A DNA stretch of 64,000 nucleotides, taken from positions 69,501-133,500 of the forward strand of contig CANJKZ010001148.1 of NCBI GenBank assembly GCA_947471745.1, given 5' to 3'. This DNA is from Closterium sp. Naga37s-1 (lineage: Eukaryota > Streptophyta > Zygnematophyceae > Desmidiales > Closteriaceae). The translations under genes and the position numbers were made by a program. The first letter of the stretch is position 1. Each line of letters starts with the position of its first letter. The notes below the pieces were generated by a model. That model was not told the DNA's origin. It was given only the letters and a program-made list of their open reading frames with translations, and searched no databases. Shown piece after piece: positions 47,307 through 56,689 of this stretch.

Positions 47307-47385
<79 letters not shown>

Positions 47386-47407
47386 GCGTTTTTTTTTTTT
47401 TTTTTTT
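46613..47407. other. Intergenic with simple repeats
   Basis: No gene recognised. It contains a 42-bp tandem duplication (about 47000-47085), a (GA)n run of about 100 bp (47280-47385) and a T18 run (47390-47407) next to the presumed 5' end of the non-LTR element. Confidence 0.6.
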
Positions 47408-47518
47408 AGTGCAGTTCTCCTAGTATATAGTCCCTAGATCTATCCCTCTGAGCTCATTCTTCAGTGGTGAGTTCAGTTCACTCTCCAAAAACGGCGGCTC
47501 GCGCCGCCCGCCACCCTA

Positions 47519-50500
47519 GTGACAACACACAATACCAACAACACCCCCACGCGTGGAGTAACCGCCATGGGGAAGCCCAAAGCCCGGCCAGGAAGCAAGC
47601 AGGCGGGCAAGGGGAAAGAGGCCGCTAGTCGGCCAAGATCCAACACAGCCGCACATCCATCCAGCGTAGCACAGATGCGGCAGCTGGCACTATGTCCCAC
47701 GGGGCCTGCAGGGCGGTAAGTACAAGCCGCCGCAACGCAGCTGGGCCAGGCCCCAGAGCGGCACCAGGGGATCTCGGCACAAGCCCGATCGCAGGCAGCA
47801 TCCGCAACATCTCCAGCGCCGCCGCCACAGCATCCTCCTGCTATTGCTCCGCCATTGCCGGAGGCACCTCCTCAGGACGCGTCTGCGGCAACTGGAAGAT
47901 GTGCAGTTGGTCGAGGACCATCGCCAACAATGTCAAGCAAGTCCCCACGTGCCCAGCGCGCTGCTCGACGCGGAAGGCCATGCGGCGTGGAGGGGAGCTT
48001 GGCGGCGAATTCGCCGCGGGAGAAAGTGGGGGGGAGGGATCGGGACCATCTGGAGGGGGGGGGTGTCGGCGGCGGATCTGACGGCGGCGGGGATCGCAAA
48101 ACAGGAGCCTCCTCTGCCCTCCGATACCCCAACACCTCCCAGGGGATTGGGATATGCCTCCCGTCAAGGAACAGCTGCGGGAACTCCATCGGCGCCGGCG
48201 ACGGGGCAGTTGAGGCGGAGGACGGAGGATGCGGGAAAGACCAGAGGAGGATCGGCGCAGAACTGGCTGGCAGTGGCGGCGTCGGCTGCACCCCCTGGTC
48301 CGCCGGCAATTGCGGAGGCGAACGCACCTGCGCTGGGAGCGGCACGTGAGGCACAGGAGGAGGTGACACAGGAGGAGGTGGAGCCCGTTGTCAGAATGTT
48401 GTATTTGTCTAGCCTGCAGTGGGGTACTCTATAGAGAGTACAGCCCAATTTAGGGTTTCCTATATGTACTCAACTGCTTGCTAGTGAAACCCCTCTTTCT
48501 TGTTCTAAACTTCTGCTCGTACTTCTGACATGGTATCTAGAGCGAGCACGTTCCTGCCGCTTACCTCAACGGGCCCACCAACTGCTTCCGCTGTCGTTCT
48601 GTTTGTCGCGCGCCCCGTGGTGCGCGACGTGTTATTTTCTTTCCGCCACGCGCTCCGAGCGCGTGGCGGCTTTTTCTGCCCGCCGCGCGCTCGGTGCGCG
48701 TGGCGGTTTAACCGTCCGTCGAGGCGCCCCGGAGGCCCGCGCGTCACCCCCTCCCGTCGCCCGTCGTGGCGCTCTCGGGGGCCTGTGCGCCATCCCCTCC
48801 CGTCGCCCCGTCGCGGCGCCCTGGGGGCCCGCGCGCGGCCCCCCTCCCGTCGCCCGTCGTGGCGCCTCGGGGGCCCGCGCGCCTCCCCCTCCCGTCGCCT
48901 CGTCGCGGCACCTTGGGGGCCCGCGCGTCGCCCCCTCCCGTCGCCTCGTGGCGGCGCCTTGGGGGCCCGCGCGCCGCCCCCTCCCGTCGCCTCGTCACGG
49001 TGCCTTGGGGGCCCGCGCGCGGCCCCTCTCGTCGCCCGTCGAGCCGCCCTCGGGGGCCCGTGCGCGGCCCCCCTCCCGTCACCCGCCGTGGCGCCCTCGG
49101 GGGGCCCGCGCCCTGCTCCTTCGTGGCGCCCAGGAGACCCCCCCGCCGCCTTCCTTTCCCTCCGTGAACCGCCCCTGCTGCTTCCCGCGCTCCTGCCTGC
49201 GTTAGGGTTTGGGGGTGGCGGGCATGGGGGTGAACGGTGTGGGTAACCTGCAGCTCCTCCTCCTCCTCCGTCTCCCACTTCTGCAGCTGCCGCTGAGGGG
49301 GGTGGGTGTGTGGGAGCCGAGGGTTTAGGGTTTAAGGGGGGTGACGTGGGAGTGGAGCTAGGGGTGCAGCAAGGGGTGTGTGAAAGGGGGATGGGACAGT
49401 TGGGGGAGGTTGAGCGGAGGCTGCCGTCTTGTCGTCCGCAGCACCTGTAGTCCGGGGTGCTGTCCTGGTAGCCCAGAGAGCCTGCTGCGCCTGTTGCCCG
49501 TGGGTCCGTTGCTCCTGCCGCTCCTCGTAGCCGCCGAGCCAGTTACTCCAGTAGTCCGGGGCGCTGTCCCGGTAGCCACTGTGCCAGCCGCTCCTGTTGC
49601 CCGTGTGTCTGCAGCTTCAGCCGTCGCCTCCTATCTTCTCTCCTCTTACAGTCCCGCCTCCTCCTCCTCACTTGCCCTTTGTGAATGCCTCTAGCTTTGC
49701 TTGCAATTGTGAACCTGCTCTATGACTGCTTGCTCTGCTGATTACACCCCACTTTGGCTATGGGGGTGTGTCAGAATGTTGTATTTGTCTAGCCTGCAGT
49801 GGGGTACTCTATAGAGAGTACAGCCCAATTTAGGGTTTCCTATATGTACTCAACTGCTTGCTAGTGAAACCCCTCTTTCTTGTTCTAAACTTCTGCTCGT
49901 ACTTCTGACACCCGTGGCTGTTTCTGTTGCCGCTGTCGCTGGCGACGGCTCAACTTCACCCTCTGCCACTGTTGCACAGCCACTGTTGGTGGAGCGGGGA
50001 CTGGCGGCGGATGAGAGACAGGCAGCGGAAGCGGCGAGGGCGGCACCTCCGGTACCAGTGGCTGGGGCCGTGACAACTGCTGAGGCGGTGCAGGACGGAG
50101 GATGGGCCGAGGAGGGTATACCGGCTGATGCTGCGTCAGCCGGAACGTCTGTTGCTGCCGCGGGCGCAGACAGGCAGGGGCGCGACCAGGGGGCGGGCAA
50201 TACATCGGGCCACGGGACTGGCGCTGCTGCACGCACCGCTCGCGGGAGAGGCGGGAGGAAGGTTCGCGCCCAGCCAGCGCCGAGACGGCCCGGAGCAGGG
50301 CTGGGACCGAGCGTTCCGGGGCCCCTCCTGGGCTGGCTTCTGCAAGGGCAGCCGCCACAAGCGACAGAGCAGATGGATCGGCAGACTGAGGCGGCGAGGC
50401 CGCAGAGGATCCAGACCGCCGAGACCGCACCGGTGACAGTGGCCCCGACTGTGGCGGGAGGCACAGGCGCAGGAACGGGGGAGGCTGCAATCGGGACGAG

Positions 50501-51110
50501 ACGCTCTGCGAGACTCGGTACGATAACCTGGGGACCACCACGTGGTGGTCGAACGCCCTGGATGCCGGCGGGACGCGGGGGGTTTGGAGCTCCAGGCGGA
50601 AACGGCGGCACTACGGCGGCAAATGCGGTGGGAACGGCGCGGGCACAGCGGGGGGGTACACGCAGAGGTTTTCGAGGGGGACGAGGGGGGCGCAACCCAC
50701 TGGGCAGAACGGATATCCCAGCAAGATCGGGGCCTTGGCGGGAATGCCACGACCGACCGGAATTAGTGGCTGCTGCTGCACCAGCGAATGAGGATCGAGC
50801 AGTGTCTGATAATGCTGTTTCTGACCCCGAGTTTATGGGAGAGGAGGAGGTTGAGTCTGAAGAGGTCTCGTTAGACGAGGAGCCGGTTTCGGGGAGAAAG
50901 CCAGGAGAGGGGGAGATGGAGCAGCTCCAGCAGCACCAGTCACACAAAATTTGGGAGAGGCAGGCGAGGTCGCCACGGAGGACACAGATGTCCCGTCACC
51001 ATCCGACCTGGAAGAAACAGACGAAGTGTGGCAGATGGCAGGGGAGTGGAACGTGGACATCCTCCAGAGGGGAGACCAGCCGTTCCTCGTGCGTCGTTTA
51101 CCACCACTGA
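47519..51110 (+). pseudogene. Non-LTR element ORF1 (Gag-like, RGG-rich), split by S2
   Basis: Unrecognised Gly/Ala/Arg-rich protein frames at 47519-48388 and 49911-51110, with a stop at 47717-47719 in the first part. After S2, the frame has RGG boxes (RRGFRGGRGGRN) and an acidic end. Element S2 plus its 5-bp duplication is 1,527 bp, a multiple of three, and the frame on both sides of the insertion agrees (E-P-V joined to A-V-S), so one ORF was interrupted. Role by analogy: RNA-binding ORF1 protein. Confidence 0.6.
48389..49910 (+). mobile_element. Non-autonomous LTR element S2 inside ORF1 of the non-LTR element
   Basis: 1,522 bp with 142-bp LTRs (48389-48530 and 49769-49910), TGTCAG...CTGACA ends and target duplication CCCGT (48384-48388 and 49911-49915). 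Primer-binding site TGGTATCTAGAGC lies at 48531-48543; polypurine tract TATGGGGGTG lies just before 49769. The interior has three GC-rich hairpins (48605-48706), a 46-bp GC-rich tandem array (48725-49110) and a 3' subterminal region matching S1. No Gag or Pol domains. A frame starting at the ATG that overlaps the primer-binding site is open through the array (Arg/Pro-rich), coding status unknown. Confidence 0.93.
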
Positions 51111-53962
51111 TATTAGACCGATACTGCCTGTGTCTCCTGGCCGCACTTTTCCGTTTACGGAAATATCCAAACTGCCCAGGTGGCTGGAAGATTCTACACT
51201 TCCTTCCACGACTTACCCTCAGACCAGCACCGGAGCCAGTCACAGGAAGCCGATGGGCATGCATCGAGGCTCGACTCCACAAGTTCCAGCGTGGCGATTG
51301 GGGTGACCTTTTTGAAGAGGCAGGGGTCATCCCCGCCACAGAGGGCCCGGTACGACACCAAGCTGATGACGAGGGGGTTTGTGCTCGAGCAGAAGGTTTA
51401 GTGAAAAAAGGTAACATCTCAAAGGCAGTGTCAGCCCTGCGAACCAGCCCACTCGCAGAACCCACCCCGGCGACCCTGGAAGCCCTACGTGCGAAACACC
51501 CTGCACCTGCGTTACCAACCCCTGCCTGGGTAACCGGGATCACCCAGAGCGAACTCAACGTCCCGCTGGACACACTCCGCGAAGTGCTTGCGAAGTGCCC
51601 GAACGGAGTTGGGGCGGGTCCTTCGGGCACATGTTTTGAGCACCTCCGAGACCCGGCATTGGCCAACGAAGAGCTGCTCATACTTTTCGCTGAAGTGGTT
51701 AACCAGCTGCTTAGTACCTACCAGCCCCAGCACGTGAGAGACCTGCTTCTCCCCTCCCGCCTTATCGCATTAGAGAAGCCTCACGGCGGAGTGAGGCCAA
51801 TCGCCATTGGAGAAACTATACTACGCGTCACTACAAAAGCAGCCCTGCAGACCCTCGGCCCCAAGATTAGGGACTTTTTTCTCCCAGTCCAGCTAGGCAT
51901 TGCAGTTCCGGGAGGAGCGGAGTGCGTGATCCATGCGGTCCGCGCGCTACTCCGCGAGGATAAGGCCAGGATAGCACTCCAGCTAGATGTTGCGAATGCT
52001 TTTAACAGTGTGGAACGGCCGGCATTTCTGGGGGCGCTGCAGTGGTCAAGCCTAAGCCCGCTCCTCCCACTAGTTCGAAATCTCTACGATGGGCCATCCC
52101 GCTTGCTTGTTGACCCACGCGGCACCGACCACATCCTGAGTTCTAGAGGCGTGCGTCAAGGTGATCCTCTGGGCCCGCTCCTCTTCGCGGCGGCTATTCA
52201 GCCTACACTCCTGAGCGTCGCCACGACCGTGCCAGAGGTTGCGATAACGGCGTACGCGGACGACATTACCGTGGTCGGCCCGCGGGAAGAAGCCTGCCTA
52301 GCTTTCCGTACAATCACGAGCAGGCTAGCGGAGCTTGGGCTGAGCCGCAACATCGCGAAATCATCTGCATGGACCCAATCGGACGGAGATGCCAGCACTG
52401 AGCTGCCGGAGGGTCTGTCCGCCAACCCTGGAGGAATACGGGTGCTTGGCAGCCCTATCGGACAGGCCGACTACTGCACAAGCCAGGTCAGGGCTACGCT
52501 GGAGGATGCGGTAACCCCGCTCCCGCTCATCACCCAACTGAACCCGCAGCAAGCGCTACTGGTCCTATCCCGCAACATTTCTCGGCGGATTTCGTACCTA
52601 CTGCGGACGACGCCGGCATCGGCTCTAAGTACGGGGGAATGGAGGGAGTGGAGTGAAGGTTTGGTGGGGTCAGCACTCACGGCGGCGAAGCTCCGCATAC
52701 CCACGTCGGAGCTAGAGCAGAGCCTCCTCTGGCGGCAAGCGACGCTACCGATCAGGCTAGGCGGCCTGGGAATCATCGACCCATGCTCGGAGGCCCCTGC
52801 CGCCTACATCGCCTCGGTCGCGGCCGCCCATTCCCTACTGTTGCAGCTGAACCTACCCACGGACTGCCTGCTCCACCATGCAACTACTCTGCTCACCCAT
52901 GAGTGGTCCCCACCGCCCCCGGGAAGTAACCCTCTTACCTCCTTAGAGGCAAGCCTCCCAGCCTTAGCACAGTCGGCGCTGGGTCAGTATAGGACGGAGA
53001 ACACAGGCACGGGTAGTTTGCAGCTGCGCCTATCTAAGTTCATCAATCAGCAGCGGGCCATAGACCTCCTTGGCGACACAGTGGTGGACCGCCCCGGGAC
53101 CAACAGGGGGCATGCGATCAGACTCATCAGCTTGAAAGGAGCGGGAGCAGGTGACTGCCTCCATGCCGTGCCGACGAGAGCCGACCTTAGCATCTCCCCT
53201 GGTCAGTTCTCGTTAGCCTTAGGCCTCCGCCTAGGCATGGAGCTCCCAGTCGCTGAGGTCTGCCCATACAAGCGAAGAGGCTCTGCGATCCTGGACAAAA
53301 GTCTGCCGAACCATCTTCTTCGTTGCCAGGACGGTGGGGATGCGGTCAGGACCCACAACGCACTTGTCTACGCGACGCTGCAGATGGCGAATGAAGCGGG
53401 TTTCAAGGTGTTCCACGAGACCACCGCTTTCTCACTCCCTGTCCTTAGGAAGAGAGCAGACCTGGCCATCCGGGACCAGGAATCGGGGGAGACTTGGGTG
53501 ACGGATGTCACCGTGACTGATCCAGTGCTGCAGAGCAGGGACTCTAGAGCACGTAGGCCGTCGGGGTGGGCGGCAGAGGAGGCCTCACAGAGGAAACACC
53601 GGGAGTATGAGGGGTGCCCCAGCTACGCCGGCTTCTTTGGGCTGGCAGTTGAGACTTACGGCGTGATGGCGGCCGACACGCTTCAGTTCCTGCGCATGTT
53701 GGCCACCAGTGCGGCCAGGAAGAAATTCAGACACGGCAGACTTACCACCACAGCAGCCAGGCTCAACGCTCATTACCGTCAGCGGTGGTCGGTGATGCTG
53801 CAGCGAAGCCAGGCCTTCTCCCTCCTGTCCAAGTCTAACCGCGCGGCAGAAGCAGCCCTCCCACAGGCGGCAGCAGACCCATGGGCACCATGGCTTGGGG
53901 ACCTGTGGCAGATGACAACAGACGAGTATGAGGAGCGGGAAGCCCCTGCCAGAGTGGCTTAG
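50951..53962 (+). CDS. Non-LTR retrotransposon ORF2: RT plus restriction-like endonuclease
   Basis: The open frame begins before 51034, the first ATG, and overlaps the end of ORF1 in the -1 frame, so it may be made by frameshift or reinitiation. RT domain about residues 200-480: GAGPSGTCFEHLRD, RPIAIGETILR, the LDVANAFNSVE box (about 345), GVRQGDPLGPLLF, and the catalytic AYADD near 435. C-terminal part: Cys/His cluster CPYKRR...HLLRC with RTHN (about 770-800), then RADLAI...WVTDVTVTDP (834-860), which fits the PD-(D/E)xK restriction-like endonuclease of site-preferring LINEs. No AP endonuclease is seen. The long uninterrupted frame suggests recent activity. Confidence 0.88.
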   Translation: MGEAGEVATEDTDVPSPSDLEETDEVWQMAGEWNVDILQRGDQPFLVRRLPPLILDRYCLCLLAALFRLRKYPNCPGGWKILHFLPRLTLRPAPEPVTGSRWACIEARLHKFQRGDWGDLFEEAGVIPATEGPVRHQADDEGVCARAEGLVKKGNISKAVSALRTSPLAEPTPATLEALRAKHPAPALPTPAWVTGITQSELNVPLDTLREVLAKCPNGVGAGPSGTCFEHLRDPALANEELLILFAEVVNQLLSTYQPQHVRDLLLPSRLIALEKPHGGVRPIAIGETILRVTTKAALQTLGPKIRDFFLPVQLGIAVPGGAECVIHAVRALLREDKARIALQLDVANAFNSVERPAFLGALQWSSLSPLLPLVRNLYDGPSRLLVDPRGTDHILSSRGVRQGDPLGPLLFAAAIQPTLLSVATTVPEVAITAYADDITVVGPREEACLAFRTITSRLAELGLSRNIAKSSAWTQSDGDASTELPEGLSANPGGIRVLGSPIGQADYCTSQVRATLEDAVTPLPLITQLNPQQALLVLSRNISRRISYLLRTTPASALSTGEWREWSEGLVGSALTAAKLRIPTSELEQSLLWRQATLPIRLGGLGIIDPCSEAPAAYIASVAAAHSLLLQLNLPTDCLLHHATTLLTHEWSPPPPGSNPLTSLEASLPALAQSALGQYRTENTGTGSLQLRLSKFINQQRAIDLLGDTVVDRPGTNRGHAIRLISLKGAGAGDCLHAVPTRADLSISPGQFSLALGLRLGMELPVAEVCPYKRRGSAILDKSLPNHLLRCQDGGDAVRTHNALVYATLQMANEAGFKVFHETTAFSLPVLRKRADLAIRDQESGETWVTDVTVTDPVLQSRDSRARRPSGWAAEEASQRKHREYEGCPSYAGFFGLAVETYGVMAADTLQFLRMLATSAARKKFRHGRLTTTAARLNAHYRQRWSVMLQRSQAFSLLSKSNRAAEAALPQAAADPWAPWLGDLWQMTTDEYEEREAPARVA

Positions 53963-54147
53963 AGGGGCAAGAGAGAAAGGAGGGTGACAGAAGGAGGGTG
54001 AGAGTACGAGGCAGGGAGAGGGCAGGGGCACTGCGGTAGGATGGGAGGTGTTCAGGGACAGGGGTGGCTACTACTTTGATCGGTCTGTTCAGTGCTTAGG
54101 GACTGGGGTTTACACACGAGGCATGCTATCCAGACACTGCGGCACGG

Positions 54148-54369
54148 CGACACTTCAACGCCGACCCTCACTCCTATCAAGCCGCCAAGTTTCTGCACCA
54201 GTTTCGGCAACGGTGGTCAGTCGCCCTCCAGAGGGCCCAGTCGGTGGGGTACCTCATTAAGTCCAGCTTGGCAGCGGCGGCAGAGAACCCGCCTGTTGGG
54301 GGAATCAACAGTGAGCTGTCCCTGGGGGACTGCTTTGTTGTACTAGAGCCCTTTGCTGAAAATGAGTAG
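54148..54369 (+). pseudogene. C-terminal fragment of a second, related ORF2
   Basis: This frame matches the end of ORF2 (AAKFLHQFRQRWSVALQRAQ against ARLNAHYRQRWSVMLQRSQ) but ends differently (LGDCFVVLEPFAENE, stop 54367-54369). It is a relic of a related element, or a rearranged 3' end. Confidence 0.65.
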
Positions 54370-54527
54370 TGGGTGCCGGGGCGGGGGGGGGGGGGGGAGG
54401 GAGGGTAGGTAATTGGGTGCTTGTTTGTTTGTTTGGTTGTTTGGTTTAGTTGTCTCGGTTTTTATCGTAGTTTCTGTACCTTGCTTGCTTGTCTGTACCC
54501 CTTTTGGCTATATCAATACACGGACCA

Positions 54528-55890
54528 TTAGAGAGAGAAGGATATGCAAGCTACCCCGGATCTATCCTGAGCTCTACCTTCACCTGCTTGCTTCCCTTCG
54601 CTGGGCGGCGGGTGGCAGAAGAGGACGAGAAGAAGAGTCACCACTGCAGCCAGCAGGGTAACCCCCCCAACCACGATGCCAATGACAGCTCCCGTGGATA
54701 AGGTTCCTGTATGCATGTCGACATGGCGGCAAGGGGTGCACAGCGGTATGGCGGCATGGGAGCATGGCGACATGGCGGCATGGCGGTATGGGATGACGGC
54801 ATGGCGGCATGGCGGCATGGGATGCATGGCGGCATGGCAGCATGGGATGCATGGCGGCATGGGATGCATGGCGGCATGGCGGCATGGGATGCATGGTGGT
54901 ATGGGATGCATGGCCGGAATGGGTCATGGGAAGGGATGGTGGGGTTTGGAACGCAGTCAGCTGGACTTTGAGAGCGCCTGCGCAGAGTGCATAGCAGAGC
55001 TCAGGAGACCAACCCGAGGTCAAATCCTGCAAGGTGGACTCGAAAGGCAGTGCCCTAGTAGGTGGTAGCTGGTGAGGAGGTGAGCGATGAGGGGAGGGAG
55101 GGTGCCTTACTAGGGGAAGAAGAGCCTGACTGGTTGGCAGTGGAGTTGGATGGCGTTGCTTCCTGCGGCTGTGGCGGTGGCTGTGCCTGCGGCTGTGGCG
55201 GTGGCGGTGGCGGTGGCGGTGGCTGCGGCGTTGCTTGTGAGCCGGGCGCGGGCGCTGAGCCTGAAGGTGGAGCTGGGGAAGGTGGCGCAGGTTTGGATGC
55301 CGGGGCAGGCTTGGAAGGTGGAGCAAGGGAAGGTGGCGCAGGTTCGGATGCTGGCGCAGGCTTGGAAGGTGGAGCTGGGGAAGGTGGCGCAGGCTCGGAT
55401 GCTGGTGCAGGCTTGGAAGGTGCACTTGGGGAAGGTGGCGCAGGCTCGGATGCTGGCGCAGGCTTGGAAGGTGGAGCTGGGGAAGGTGGCGCAGGTTCGG
55501 ACGCTGGCGCAGGCTTGGAAGGTGGAGCTGGGGAAGGTGGCGCAGGTTCGGACGCTGGCGCAGGCTTGGAAGGTGGAGCTGGGGAAGGTGGCGCAGGTTC
55601 GGACGCTGGCGCAGGCTTGGATGGTGGAGCTGGGGAAGGTGGCGCAGGTTCGGACGCTGGTGCAGGATTGGAAGGTGGAGCGCCGGAAGGTGGGGCTGGG
55701 GGGCTCGGCAGAGAGGGCGGAGCAGGCGAAGTAGGGGGAGGCGGAGGAGGCGAACGCGGAGCACGCGTGACAGGCGGATCAGGCGAAGTAGGGGAAGGCG
55801 GAGGAGGCGAACGCGGAGCACGCGGGATGGGAGAAGGTCTCGGACGGCGGAGGCGCGGTGCGCGCGCGCATCCCAAAAATGTTCGGGCCA
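54528..55890 (-). pseudogene. Proline-rich membrane protein fragment, PERK-like N-terminal part
   Basis: Minus strand. The first exon (about 55890-55114) encodes Pro/Ser/Ala/Lys-rich repeats of 17 residues ([17 protein letters not shown], about seven copies, 51-bp DNA repeats), a polyproline run and a polar [13 protein letters not shown] segment. A donor A|GTAAGG near 55113 and an acceptor CAG|GAACC near 54707 are phase-compatible. They join it to TLSTGAVIGIVVGG and a strong membrane helix, then a short tail (PPPSEGKQAG) with a further donor near 54580. This order resembles proline-rich extensin-like receptor kinases. No ATG or signal peptide was found, and no kinase domain lies downstream, where the non-LTR element sits, so it is incomplete. 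It could also be a hydroxyproline-rich wall glycoprotein. Confidence 0.45.
54720..54920. repeat. GCATGGCG minisatellite in the intron of the PERK-like fragment
   Basis: Imperfect repeats of GCATGGCG and GCATGGGATGCATGGCGGC type. Confidence 0.9.
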
Positions 55891-56039
55891 AAACCTCCCC
55901 CCCAGGTTACCCACAGCTTACCCCGTGGCGGGTGACCCCGGGGTCCTTGTCTAGGTAACCTGCGGGTAACCTCGGCAAAAACCACTTCGCGTGGTGACCC
56001 CGAGGTCACCCACAGGTGGTGACCCACAGGAAACCGCTC

Positions 56040-56349
56040 CCAACATGTGGGAGCGAATCATACGCGAGCCGCTTCCTCGCTATGGAATACATCGCCATCA
56101 TTAAAAGTTGCACCTACAGTACACGAAAGACCATACAGTTTATTGACCAACATGTTATACGTAAAATAATTTTATTGTTATGGGCACAATTGAAATTGAT
56201 AGTAATCAAATTATACGTGTTACGCCTATTTTCATTTAGCGTTTGCAGATTTATGGGATTACCTTTCACAGACTGCAATATTAGCAATTCCACTATTCAA
56301 TCATGTACGAATTGGAAGTGCGACAATACAGGAACTATCAACAATTGCA
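56040..56349 (+). other. AT-rich island of unknown origin
   Basis: About 300 bp of markedly AT-rich sequence within a GC-rich neighbourhood. One frame after a TTTGCAG (about 56246) reads DLWDYLSQTAILAIPLFNHV with A/T-ending codons, like a short exon with its 3' splice site, but I cannot assign it to a family. Another frame runs 56016-56480. Either an insertion of foreign or organellar-type sequence, or part of a divergent LTR. Confidence 0.4.
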
Positions 56350-56689
56350 CAGATATCTCAGAAAGTGAATGCAACGGAATGTTTGACTTAGGAGAGCAAG
56401 GCATACAAATAGAAACCCTAAGAGTGTTGTACTCCTTAGAGTGCTACTCACTGCAGCCTACAACCAATAACAACATTTGACACACCCCCGTAGGCTAAGT
56501 GAGGGGCATCAAAGCAAGCATGGTGAACAAACAGTCACAAGACCAGTCAAAGCAAGAAACAAGGCAAGCTCAGGGTGGATCTCAAGGACACCACACAAAT
56601 TCCGAGCGCAAGCAAGCGGCCACAAGGCCAGTTCAAGAGTTCACTAGGATATATATATGAAAACACAACAAGCAGAGCAAGCAACAAGA

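Larger units (their letters stand above)
47408..54530 (+). mobile_element. Non-LTR retrotransposon with RLE-type ORF2 (boundaries approximate)
   Basis: Two-ORF element on the plus strand: a low-complexity ORF1 (47519-51110, split by S2) and a 1,003-codon ORF2 (50951-53962). No LTRs belong to it. The 5' side abuts GA and T simple sequence. The 3' side ends somewhere before the GAGAGAGAAGG at about 54531. Exact ends and target duplication could not be fixed. Confidence 0.75.

Noticed and set aside
55062..55958. Gly/Ala-rich plus-strand protein ([16 protein letters not shown] repeats)
   Set aside because: It is the antisense reading of the Pro-rich repeats. The minus strand gives a coherent Pro-rich ectodomain plus membrane helix with compatible splice sites.
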